Shown here: one piece after another, positions 1 to 8,156 of the stretch
Layout: the number at the start of each line of letters is the position of its first letter
Position numbering within the stretch: the first letter of the stretch is position 1
Assembly: GCF_002245535.1 (NCBI RefSeq)
Contig: NZ_NKCN01000017.1
Coordinates: 56,307 to 120,306, forward strand
Reading direction: 5' to 3'
From: Mycobacterium lehmannii
GTDB taxonomy: Bacteria > Actinomycetota > Actinomycetes > Mycobacteriales > Mycobacteriaceae
Length of the DNA stretch: 64,000 nucleotides
Made by a program: the position numbers and the translations under genes
The notes under the pieces: generated by a model
What the model was told of the DNA's origin: nothing
Databases searched by the model: none
The model's input: only the letters and a program-made list of their open reading frames with translations

Positions 1-1335
1 CCGCTCATAGGCGGACAGATCGATGACGGTGGAATCGGTTGACGGAGTTGGAGATTCAATACCTGCGGCGGATGGCTCCTTGAGTTGAAGTAGTTGTGCG
101 GCAGCGGCTTTGGCGGCCGGGCCCGGTGGAATGCGTTCCTTGCGGCGATGCGGGCGTCCGGTCGCCGCGGTGGCCATCGCCGCGGAGTCCAGGGCGATGA
201 CATGGCCGCTGTCGCGCACCATCACCCCGAGCCCGTCGGCGGCCATCCGGTGCCGGGCGATCACGATCCCGCTCGTAGTGGCGATGTCGCAGAACTGCTC
301 GCCGACCGGATGCGACACGATGACCTGGGCTGCGGCCAGTTCCGGGGGTACCGAGTAGCGGTTACCGCGGTAGGACACCAGCGCTTGCCGCGAGGCGGTG
401 CGGGCCTCGGAAACGATCACCGGATACGCCACCGCCGGCACCGCAGCAAGCGGTTCGGCCTTGGCGACCACGGCGACCGAGGCCCGGCCGTCAGTGGTGG
501 CCCGCAGCCGGATATCACCTCGGACCCGGGCAAACCGATCCAGGCTGGCCTGTGCCGCCTCGACGGTCAGGTCGTCGGCCAGGGTGCGCCACCAGCGTTG
601 CGCGGCGGTGTGATTGACCTTCTCCACCACGCCCTTGCGGTTGCCGCGCCGGGCCGGGCAGACCGCCACCGCCACCCCGTAGTGTTTGGCCACCCCGGCG
701 AACGACGCGGTCACCCGGCCCGAGCCCGGGTCGCAGACGGTGGCCATCCGGTCGAACCGCCACTTCCGGATGCACCCGCCCAGACCGCGGCTCACGCGGT
801 CCAGGCCAGCGACCAGGTGCGGCTGGTCCTCGCTCGGTACCAGGTAGCCGCGCCACTTCCCGGAATGGGACAGCGACCCGACCAGCAGGTGCGCGGTCTT
901 GCCCCAGCCCCACGATTGCGGTGGATCGGGCAATTCCAGCCAGTCCCACTGGGTTTCCTCACCCGGCGGGTGTGGGATCACCGCGTTGGGGCGCTGCGTG
1001 GCCGTGCGGCATGCTTCGCAGGCCGGGCGTAGCTTACGGGTGCAGATGTTGCGGGTCAGACTCTGATACGACAGCGCAAACCCCAGGTCCTCGAGTTCGT
1101 CGAACAGCGTGCGTGCCCACAGGTGCGGGTCCTCGGTCAGCCTCGCGGTGACGTAGTCGACGAACGAATCGAACGGATCCGGACCGGGGTGGGCACGCAC
1201 TCCCGGTTGGCCGTCACCGGCCAGATACTTACGGACCGTCTTGCGGTCAAAGCCGGTGTGGCGGGCGATCGCTGAGATCGTCCAACCACGCTTGGCCAGG
1301 GCATGTACTTCCAAATCGTCCTCCCATGTGAGCAT
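1..1335 (-). CDS. IS21-family transposase (IstA-like), partial, runs off left edge
   Basis: An open frame on the minus strand starts at the ATG at 1335-1333 and stays open to base 1, so the C-terminus lies outside the window; at least 445 codons are visible. The N-terminus (MLTWEDDLEVHALAKRGW, then ISAIARHTGFDRKTVRKYL) is a helix-turn-helix typical of IS21 IstA proteins. A Trp-Asp-Trp segment (TQWDWLELP, near residue 130) resembles the first acidic position of the DDE/RNase H-like core, and a Mu-transposase-like C-terminal part (RNRKGVVEKVNH, YRGNRYSVPPEL) follows. The IstB ATPase partner would normally lie downstream, beyond the left edge. Whether the element is intact cannot be judged from this window. 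Confidence 0.85.
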   Translation of the reverse strand, partial: MLTWEDDLEVHALAKRGWTISAIARHTGFDRKTVRKYLAGDGQPGVRAHPGPDPFDSFVDYVTARLTEDPHLWARTLFDELEDLGFALSYQSLTRNICTRKLRPACEACRTATQRPNAVIPHPPGEETQWDWLELPDPPQSWGWGKTAHLLVGSLSHSGKWRGYLVPSEDQPHLVAGLDRVSRGLGGCIRKWRFDRMATVCDPGSGRVTASFAGVAKHYGVAVAVCPARRGNRKGVVEKVNHTAAQRWWRTLADDLTVEAAQASLDRFARVRGDIRLRATTDGRASVAVVAKAEPLAAVPAVAYPVIVSEARTASRQALVSYRGNRYSVPPELAAAQVIVSHPVGEQFCDIATTSGIVIARHRMAADGLGVMVRDSGHVIALDSAAMATAATGRPHRRKERIPPGPAAKAAAAQLLQLKEPSAAGIESPTPSTDSTVIDLSAYER

Positions 1336-1422
1336 GAGAAAGCGGGCCTCCTTCGGTGGAGCAACTGGCGTCAGACACCAGCAGCTTCGAGGGAGGCCCG
1401 CCCTTCTCGGCGGAGCCACACG

Positions 1423-1467
1423 GGTGGGGAATTTCGATGAGCGTCAGTGGGGAATTTCAGTGAGCGC
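1423..1467. repeat. Tandem copies of an IS21-type terminal repeat
   Basis: Two near-identical copies of GTGGGGAATTTC followed by an ATGAGCG/AGTGAGCG variant start at 1423 and 1447, 24 bp apart, just upstream of the IS21-type transposase start. IS21-family ends typically carry repeated terminal motifs of this kind, so this is probably the element's outer end. The IS110-derived fragment begins directly after it. Confidence 0.55.
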
Positions 1468-1731
1468 GGTCACTACTACGGCGGGAACGCCTGGACCACC
1501 CGACACGAAGCATGGCTAGGTACCCAGCGGTTCGAGAACTCGGCCCTGCAGCTGAGCTACGAGGCTGCGTTCGAAGCGACACTGGCCTGCCGGGATCGAC
1601 GCGATCGTCTTGATGAGGCGATCACGAAGTTGGCCGCTGACAGCGAGTTCACCCCGGTGGTGCACCGACTGGGCTGCATCCGCGGTGTCGCGACGTTGAC
1701 CGCCTTCGGGCTGGCCGTGGAGATCGGCGAC
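1465..1731 (+). pseudogene. IS110-family transposase fragment
   Basis: The plus-strand frame encodes about 89 residues resembling the middle and C-terminal part of IS110/IS116/IS902 transposases (YYGGNAWT, then LACRDRRDRLDEAI, then RLGCIRGVATLTAFGLAVE). The N-terminal DEDD catalytic region is absent. The frame is cut on the left by the IS21-like end and on the right, just after Glu-Ile-Gly-Asp at about 1731, by the IS481-like fragment in the opposite orientation. It is a non-functional remnant in a nest of insertion sequences. Confidence 0.7.
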
Positions 1732-1734
1732 CCG

Positions 1735-2160
1735 CCCGGGCGTTGTTTCGTACCGCATGGCTGTGGTCTTGGACGCGCGAATCAGTTCTCCGGTCATGGG
1801 GTCGCAGTCGCGTAGATAGAACACATCCCGGCGCCGCAGCACCCGCGACACGGTGCGCGCTGCCACGCCGAGTTCAGCGCCGATCACCTCGGGCCCGCAC
1901 CGCTGAGCCCGGCGCAGTGTCACGATTTGGTCCTCGAAAGCATCTGGTGTGTGAGTGGGCATGCGGTGTGGCCGCGACGAACGATCATGCAGGCCCAGGC
2001 GGGCTTCGCCCTCGGCCGCATGCCGGGCAAACCATGTCCCGACACACTTTCGCGAAATACCCATAGCAGCGGCGATATGGGCCTTCGGCCAACCCTGGGC
2101 GAACCCCTCAACGATCAGCTGTCGGCCGCGAGACGTAGTGCGCGCATTACGGTGGGACAC
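1735..2160 (-). pseudogene. IS481-family transposase N-terminal fragment
   Basis: On the minus strand a GTG at 2160, preceded by a GGAGG ribosome-binding site, starts SHRNARTTSRGRQL, followed by helix-turn-helix signatures (AHIAAAMGISRKCVGTW) and RTVSRVLRRRDVFYLRDCDP, as in IS481-family transposases. Homology stops around 1735 (after RYETTPGR), where the frame runs into the reverse complement of the IS110 fragment. The whole DDE catalytic domain is missing, so this is a truncated remnant. Confidence 0.75.
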
Positions 2161-2391
2161 GAGAACCTCCGGACAGTAATGGGCCTTAGACAAGCCACAC
2201 CCCACCCGGGGGTTCTCCTCACTTCGAGTCGACACGCCCCGCTACCAATCTCGTGTCCAGGTAAAACTAGCCGCAGAGCGGGCACGTCAGCTCTGCCGCA
2301 CTGGGCGGGGAAATACCCCGCGGAGGTCTGATTCGGTGGCTTCCCGAATACTGCGGAAGCTGTCGCGCATGCTTTGCTTCAATACCTTTGG

Positions 2392-3399
2392 TCAGTCGAA
2401 ACACGTTGGCTGACGCAGCGGCAGACCCACAGCTCGGTAAATCTCGTCGATGACGGTCATGTTCTCCACGGCATCTTCCGGCGTTGTTTGCACGTGTTCG
2501 CCGCGCAGAACTGCGCCGGCGAATGCGTCCAATTGATATTCATACGAAGAGCGCTTTGGGAACCGTTCCTTACGCTTGCCGCTCTCAGAGCGGACGATGA
2601 GCCGGTGGAACGTGTGCGGCATGACTGGGTTGACTACGCGGAGCTGACCACGATCACCTATCACCTTTGCATTGATTTGCATCAGATCGGTGGACCACAG
2701 GGAGCAGCGAATACCCGCGGTGGGGCCGTCTGCGAAGCGCAGCTCGGCGGTAATAGCTCGGTCCACCTGTCGATCACGCAACTTGGCTCTTGCAGAAACG
2801 ACAGTTGGTGTGGAACCACCAAAGGTGCGAACCATGTGGACGGCATAGCAGCCGGCGTCCATCAGGGCTCCACCGGCGAGCGAGTAGTCGTACCGGATAT
2901 CGGAAAATTTCGGGAGAGGGAAACAAACTGTTGCCTCTACTCTCCGCAACGTTCCAAGCTCCCCCGACTGGAGGATCTCCTCGACACGTAGGGTCAGGGG
3001 GTGATAGCGATAATGGAAAGCCTCCATCACGACGCGGTCAGACGCCGCGGACAAGGTGGCTAGATCGCGTGCTTCGTCCGCATTAGCCGTGAAGGGCTTC
3101 TCGCACAACACATGTTTGTTGGCTTCGAGAGCTGCACGAGTCCATCTGCCGTGAAGTCCGTTTGGCAGCGGGTTGTAAATCGCATCGACCTCAGGATCCG
3201 CGATCAACGATCCATAGCTGCTGTGCGTGCGCGCGATGCCGTATTTTTCAGCGAAGGCCTGTGCGCGAGTTGAGTCACGTGCCGCCATCGCCGACACGAC
3301 CACTTCGGAGTTCTTCTTGGCGGGTTGGATTACCGATAGCGGCGCAATGCGGGCTGCGCCCAAAATCCCTAAACGTATTGGGCTTTCACGATCGGGCAC
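2392..3399 (-). CDS. Gfo/Idh/MocA-family NAD(P)-dependent oxidoreductase
   Basis: The protein has 335 residues from a GTG start. The N-terminal Rossmann fold is shown by RLGILGAARIAP (residues 8-19). The family's active-site CEKP motif lies near residue 99, in NKHVLCEKPFTANADEA, and EAFHYRYHP follows in the GFO/IDH/MocA C-terminal domain. Members reduce or oxidise sugar or cyclitol carbonyls; NDP-sugar ketoreductases belong here. Beside methyl- and glycosyltransferases, a role in making a deoxysugar for the GPL is plausible, but that is inferred from context only. No strong ribosome-binding site was seen. It is divergent from the methyltransferase at 3598, with about 200 bp of shared upstream sequence. 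Confidence 0.85.
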   Translation of the reverse strand: MPDRESPIRLGILGAARIAPLSVIQPAKKNSEVVVSAMAARDSTRAQAFAEKYGIARTHSSYGSLIADPEVDAIYNPLPNGLHGRWTRAALEANKHVLCEKPFTANADEARDLATLSAASDRVVMEAFHYRYHPLTLRVEEILQSGELGTLRRVEATVCFPLPKFSDIRYDYSLAGGALMDAGCYAVHMVRTFGGSTPTVVSARAKLRDRQVDRAITAELRFADGPTAGIRCSLWSTDLMQINAKVIGDRGQLRVVNPVMPHTFHRLIVRSESGKRKERFPKRSSYEYQLDAFAGAVLRGEHVQTTPEDAVENMTVIDEIYRAVGLPLRQPTCFD

Positions 3400-3597
3400 G
3401 AAGTCGAGATTAACACCAGAGTGTGTCGGCGACCGGTGCGATGTCGTGATTCGGAGACCACTCCGTCACAGGGTTGACAGAATCCGATCGATCTCAAAAA
3501 TCGGGGCTCAAGACGTCGTCCGCGGCGCGCCATAGAACTCGACTCTCCCGTAGCGGCCACGGCGACTTGATCGTCAGGTGTCCTGTTTAATGAGCGA

Positions 3598-4380
3598 ATG
3601 CTGAACGACACTCTGCGACGTCCCGGGCGCGCTGTCCGTCGCGTCATCTTCACGGGACCAGATCACTGCAATGTGTGCGGTAATCACGTTCGCTTCTTCA
3701 GCATCACCGGAAGGTTGGGGCGGACCCTCGGAAAGCACCAATACCCGTACACACTCGATGACTTCGAAACCTTGAATCATCGGCGGTATCTCTGTCCGGT
3801 GTGCATCTCGGCTGACCGCGAACGGCTTTACAAGCTCTACTTCGACCGCTTTGTGCCGCCCGACCGCGTCAGACGTGTACTCGATTTTGCACCCTCAAGA
3901 GCTCTCGGGGAGTATCTGCGCGGGCGTGCGGATCTTCGCTACCGCTCAGCGGACATCGCAATGAAGAACGCGGACGACAAAGTGGATATCACCGACATGC
4001 CGATATACGCGGACGCTTCCTTCGACTTCTTCATTTGCTCGCACGTCTTGGAGCATGTCGCGGACGATGCCAAGGCGATAAGCGAGTTGTTCCGAATCTC
4101 GTCCCCGGGTGCGCAGGGCATCGTCATGACGCCGGTGGCACCCGAAGGCAGCTTCGATGAAGACCCGACAGTGACGGATACTAATGAACGTTGGCGCCGC
4201 TTCGCCCAAGGTGATCATGTTCGCCTCTATGACCGCTCTACCCTATGTTCGCGGCTGCGGGCCGGAGGTTTCGACGTACAGCTGTTAGATGTCGAGACGT
4301 TCGGCGCTGAGGTCTTTGAGCGGCATGGGATAGGACATAGTTCAGTGCTCTACATTGTCAGTAAGCCGACTGCGGACTGA
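3598..4380 (+). CDS. Class I SAM-dependent methyltransferase with N-terminal Cys pairs
   Basis: The protein has 260 residues. Two CxxC pairs (C24/C27 and C66/C69) near the N-terminus suggest a small zinc-binding region. The methyltransferase-11-type core has a degenerate motif I (VLDFAPSR, residues 94-101, without the usual GxGxG) and a clear later motif (FFICSHVLEHV). No substrate can be read from the sequence; a sugar or small polar acceptor is likely given the neighbouring glycosyltransferases. It lies between the divergent oxidoreductase and the convergent GT2 gene, with only about 30 bp separating it from the latter. Confidence 0.8.
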   Translation: MLNDTLRRPGRAVRRVIFTGPDHCNVCGNHVRFFSITGRLGRTLGKHQYPYTLDDFETLNHRRYLCPVCISADRERLYKLYFDRFVPPDRVRRVLDFAPSRALGEYLRGRADLRYRSADIAMKNADDKVDITDMPIYADASFDFFICSHVLEHVADDAKAISELFRISSPGAQGIVMTPVAPEGSFDEDPTVTDTNERWRRFAQGDHVRLYDRSTLCSRLRAGGFDVQLLDVETFGAEVFERHGIGHSSVLYIVSKPTAD

Positions 4381-4411
4381 GCGCCCGGATGCCAGCTCTA
4401 GAGTGGGCCGG

Positions 4412-5464
4412 CTAGGGATCGCGCGACAATCGCAGCGTTCGTCGCGTGTCTTTGACAACAGCTTTCATCGTCTGCCACCGAGAATCGACCTGCGCACGGC
4501 TGCGCTTTGAAGATCGATGCCTCAAAGCGAGCATGGCGATCCGAGGATGTTGCTGGACAAGGTCGTAGAGCAGCGCGTGCCCTGTCTCACCTGGAACGTA
4601 ATGTGCGATACGACCAAGAAATCTGCTCGCATTCTTGGCAATGATGGCTTCACGCACGGGGTCGTCAGGGAAAAGATCGAGCATCGCTTCAAGAGTGGCG
4701 AGATGTCCAGGGCCGTAGTTTTGCCAAAACTTCGCCGGATTGACGGTGGCATCCCACCAGATGCCCTTCGGGTGACGTCGATAGATGCCCATGGTTTCGC
4801 TCAACATCGCGATCCCACCGGTGGCGCCGTGCCAAACATGGAGGAACCAATCCAAGGGCATGACATCAGCTGGAATACCACCATAGTTATCGAGACGGCG
4901 GTACATCGCCGCGTTGGTTTGGATGAAGTTGCGTGAGATCAGAGTATTCAAGCTCATGTCACCGGCCCAGAAGAACGGCGGAAACTCCGGAAACACCACG
5001 CGCTCTAACGTGCGCAGCACGTCTTGCAGTTTGGTCGACTCGTCATAGTCGCCGGCGGTCCATATCGTTCGAACCGGATGGAAGCACACTGCTATGTCGG
5101 GGTGCTCATCAAGGAACGCGGCCTGCTTACTGAGTTTCATCGGGTCGGTCCAGTAGTCATCCCCGTCGCATAAGGCCACATACTCCCCGCGAGCAGATGA
5201 CAGTGCGTCCTTGGTATTTGCGTTCACGCCGACGTTCTTCGACCGAAGGATGGGGCGGAACAGTTCGGGGTAACGGGTGGCATAGTCGCGAATGATGGCT
5301 GGCGAAGCGTCAGTCGAGCCGTCGTCTGCGACAATCACTTCCACAGGGAAGTCAGTTTTCTGCGCCACGAATCCGTTTAGGGCATCGCGGATGTACGCCT
5401 CATGGTTGTAGGTGACTGAAACGACGCTGACCTTCGGTGTGCCTTGCTGTGTCTGCTCGTTCAT
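4412..5464 (-). CDS. Glycosyltransferase family 2
   Basis: The protein has 350 residues from an ATG preceded by a strong GGGGGAGG site. The N-terminal GT-A fold shows VSVVSVTYNHEAYI (residues 12-25), VIVADDGSTDASP (43-55) and an acidic CDGDDYW motif with D100, D102 and D103, which would bind the metal and nucleotide-sugar. No membrane segments were seen, so it is probably cytoplasmic. The acceptor is unknown; it may add a sugar to a GPL or another surface glycan. It differs in fold from the three GT1-type enzymes further right, so it is not another copy of those. Confidence 0.88.
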   Translation of the reverse strand: MNEQTQQGTPKVSVVSVTYNHEAYIRDALNGFVAQKTDFPVEVIVADDGSTDASPAIIRDYATRYPELFRPILRSKNVGVNANTKDALSSARGEYVALCDGDDYWTDPMKLSKQAAFLDEHPDIAVCFHPVRTIWTAGDYDESTKLQDVLRTLERVVFPEFPPFFWAGDMSLNTLISRNFIQTNAAMYRRLDNYGGIPADVMPLDWFLHVWHGATGGIAMLSETMGIYRRHPKGIWWDATVNPAKFWQNYGPGHLATLEAMLDLFPDDPVREAIIAKNASRFLGRIAHYVPGETGHALLYDLVQQHPRIAMLALRHRSSKRSRAQVDSRWQTMKAVVKDTRRTLRLSRDP

Positions 5465-5689
5465 GCGGCAGTGCCTCCCCCGGCGTTCGGCCCTGAAAAC
5501 GGATGTTACATCGACGCGGTCGAGGATTTGACCTTTGGCCCGTCTTCCTTCGGATTCAAGTAGATGATCGGCGTTTGATCCAGTACGCCAGTTGTGTAGA
5601 TCGGTGCGTCACTTGACGTTTCGTGAAGGCCGGTGGTCTCGCGACGCCCTGATGGCGTATTTGCCGTACGGGATGCGCGCGGGATGTCA

Positions 5690-6478
5690 TCAGGCGCTCG
5701 CCTCGGCAGCCGCCCGAAAGCCTCGGACAGCTATCGGGGTGAAAGCAGCGAGCAGCAGAATGGTCCACAGCAGGGTCATCGTCAGCGACCATGCAATTGG
5801 CCCCCCACTGGCTAGTGCCCGCATTGTCTCCACGGGCGGCGACATCGGTTGCATTCGAACGAACGGTTGAATCCACGGCGGAAATGTTTCGATCGGAGAA
5901 AATCCTGGGTTGATGAACGCCAACGCGATGGTGACGGAGATCAGCCAGGCCATCAGCGTGCGGGCATTTCGTCGAATGGCGAGGGCAAGCACCAATGATG
6001 TGAATCCAACTACGACTGCGGCGGGGATCAACAAGAAAATGAGCGCCGCGAGCGCCCCATTCGCGAAGCGCAGGCCCAGAGGCATCCCCAACAGGACTAT
6101 CAAAAGGGTCCCGACAAGCGCGCGAACAGCCTCTGCGAGGACCCGTCCGAGGAGCGGGCTCGCGCGATGTATCGGCAGCACCCAGATCCGGCTTAGCAAG
6201 CCCGACTCCCGGTCCAACGCGACGCTGGCTGCGTTGCCGAGAGAGCCAAAGAGGCCCGAAAGAATTGCGCAGATCGGCACGAGGCCATAAACGCTGCTCT
6301 CGCCAGTGAGCTGCTGCACCCTAGCGCCCAACACTACTTCGTAGAGAGTCAAGAAAGAGATCGGGAGGAGCAGCGAACCCATGAGTACAAATCGGTCGCG
6401 CCGCAAGCGCGTGAGAATGCGGCCGGCGTGCAACCAGGTCTCGATCAGTAGCGACCCATGAGGTTCTGCCGGCGGCAT
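5690..6478 (-). CDS. ABC-2 type exporter permease (DrrC/DrrB-like)
   Basis: The protein has 262 residues. About six hydrophobic segments are visible, including VLMGSLLLPISFLTLYEVV near the N-terminus and SLTMTLLWTILLLAAF near the C-terminus. The soluble stretch FSPIETFPPWIQPFVRMQPMSP resembles the conserved loop of daunorubicin-type (DrrB/DrrC) ABC-2 permeases. Its ATG overlaps the upstream permease stop by one base (TGATG at 6480-6476), so the two are translationally coupled. It is the last gene of a minus-strand operon ATPase-permease-permease. In mycobacteria DrrABC-type exporters move complex surface lipids, so export of the GPL or a precursor is likely but inferred. Confidence 0.85.
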   Translation of the reverse strand: MPPAEPHGSLLIETWLHAGRILTRLRRDRFVLMGSLLLPISFLTLYEVVLGARVQQLTGESSVYGLVPICAILSGLFGSLGNAASVALDRESGLLSRIWVLPIHRASPLLGRVLAEAVRALVGTLLIVLLGMPLGLRFANGALAALIFLLIPAAVVVGFTSLVLALAIRRNARTLMAWLISVTIALAFINPGFSPIETFPPWIQPFVRMQPMSPPVETMRALASGGPIAWSLTMTLLWTILLLAAFTPIAVRGFRAAAEASA

Positions 6479-7221
6479 CAAGGCTCCCGCCGCTGCATTC
6501 GCACAGTGATCGCACCGAAAACAAGCACCATGCCAAGACACCAGGCCAAGCTCGCGGCGGCGTTTGCGATTGCAATATGACCGCTCCCGAGGCTGCGAAG
6601 CGTCTCGGCAACTTGGGACACCGGCTGGTTGCGCACCCAGGGGCGCAGCCATTCGGGGAAGGTCTCTTCCGGCGCGATTCCGGTAGAGAGCATGAACATG
6701 AGAAGCGAGAAGACGAGAATTATGTAGCTGGCACCGTAAGCACTGTTGGAGCGCGATCCCAGAGCGTCGGAGCCTAAGCCGACAGCCAGGCACAGCAACA
6801 GTGAGAAGAAGACGAATGCGGCGACGGACATCGGCCCGCCGTTTATCCGGAAGCCGATGACAAAGCCACCCGCTATCGCCACCGTGAGTACCAAGACCGC
6901 TCTGAGGAGGGTGGCGGCCATGCGCGCGGTGACGGGTACCGCCGAAGCGATGGGCATCGTCTGCAACCGGCGCCCGAAGCCGCACACTCGGTCGCGTACG
7001 GCGCGGTCCGCGGTGACGAGCCCGACGTAAATCATTGACTGCACGACGACGGCAGGAACCAGGTACTGCGAATAGCTCAGACTTCCGGTGTCTATCAGAC
7101 CATGCAGCGCGACGCTGAATCCCGCGAGATACGCGATGGGGGAGATTATTTCGAAAACCAACTCGCCATCACGCGCTGCGGCGAGCAACGAGCGTTCGGT
7201 GAGTGCGACCAGGGCATTCAC
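6478..7221 (-). CDS. ABC-2 type exporter permease (DrrB-like)
   Basis: The protein has 247 residues from a GTG that overlaps the ATPase stop (GTGA, 7221-7218), which fixes the start. It has about six membrane segments, and the periplasmic-side segment EETFPEWLRPWVRNQPVSQVAE is the counterpart of the loop in the next gene's product, so the two permeases are paralogous and probably form a heterodimer. It is the middle gene of the three-gene Drr-like operon upstream of and divergent from mbtH-mps1. Confidence 0.87.
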   Translation of the reverse strand: MNALVALTERSLLAAARDGELVFEIISPIAYLAGFSVALHGLIDTGSLSYSQYLVPAVVVQSMIYVGLVTADRAVRDRVCGFGRRLQTMPIASAVPVTARMAATLLRAVLVLTVAIAGGFVIGFRINGGPMSVAAFVFFSLLLCLAVGLGSDALGSRSNSAYGASYIILVFSLLMFMLSTGIAPEETFPEWLRPWVRNQPVSQVAETLRSLGSGHIAIANAAASLAWCLGMVLVFGAITVRMQRREP

Positions 7222-8156
7222 GAGGGGGTTATTGTGCGGTCGGTGAGGTTGAGGAACACTTCGTCCAGCGACGGCTTGCGTAGCGAGATGTCGGCCAGTT
7301 CGATATCGAGGGAGTCGACGCGGCGGAACACCCGCGTCAGCGTGGCGATCCCATCTGGCGCAAATACCGATACAGAACTCGCGTCGGTGTCGACCTCGAC
7401 CCGCTCCTGATCGGCTAACGCGGCTGCGACTTTGGGCAGGTCGGCAGGATTGGCAGGAGTGACCTGGCAGTAGCTGGTGCCTACTCTGCGTTTGAGATCC
7501 TCGGCGGTACCGCTGGCGATCACCTTGCCGTGGTCGATGACCACGATAGAGTCGCTCAACACGTCTGCCTCTTCTAAGTATTGCGTCGTCAGCAAGACGG
7601 TCACTCCCTGCGCGGCCAACGAGTCGACCAGCGCCCACACCTCACGTCGGCTCCGAGGATCCAGCCCGGCGGTCGGTTCGTCGAGAAAGAGCACTTGCGG
7701 TGGCACGACCAACGCGGCGGCAAGGTCGACTCGCCGCTGCATCCCCCCCGAATAGGTAGCGATCCCGCGGTCTGCGGCATCGACGAGGTCGAACTGCTCG
7801 ATCAGCTCGTCGGCCCGGGCCCTCGCCTGGCGCCGACGCAACCCTCGAAGCCTGCCGAACAGAACGAGATTCTCCCGGGCGGTCAGCAAAGGATCGAGCG
7901 CGGTGGATTGGCCTGTCGTGGCGATGCTGGCGCGCACCTCTGACGGCTGACGGATGATGTCGTACCCGGCGACCCTGGCGCCTCCGGAAGTCGGTTTGAT
8001 CAGCGTGGAGAGGATGTTGATCGTGGTCGTTTTGCCTGCTCCGTTGTGCCCGAGCAGGCCGCACACTGTTCCGATCGGCACCGAAAAGCTGACGCCGGTG
8101 AGCGCGTGCGTGCTTCGTCCGAATGTTTTCGTGATGCCGACAACCTCGATTGCCAT
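7218..8156 (-). CDS. ABC exporter ATPase (DrrA-like)
   Basis: The protein has 312 residues from the ATG at 8156; a GTG five codons upstream (8171) is possible. Walker A is GLLGHNGAGKTTT, the signature is YSGGMQRR, Walker B is VLFLDEPTAGLD and the switch region is LLTTQYLEEAD; the TQYLEEAD form and the C-terminal KPSLDEVFLNLTDR are typical of DrrA-type drug/lipid exporter ATPases. It powers the two downstream permeases. It is transcribed leftward, away from mbtH, so the 1.9-kb gene-free stretch on its right could carry promoters for both directions. Confidence 0.92.
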   Translation of the reverse strand: MAIEVVGITKTFGRSTHALTGVSFSVPIGTVCGLLGHNGAGKTTTINILSTLIKPTSGGARVAGYDIIRQPSEVRASIATTGQSTALDPLLTARENLVLFGRLRGLRRRQARARADELIEQFDLVDAADRGIATYSGGMQRRVDLAAALVVPPQVLFLDEPTAGLDPRSRREVWALVDSLAAQGVTVLLTTQYLEEADVLSDSIVVIDHGKVIASGTAEDLKRRVGTSYCQVTPANPADLPKVAAALADQERVEVDTDASSVSVFAPDGIATLTRVFRRVDSLDIELADISLRKPSLDEVFLNLTDRTITPS

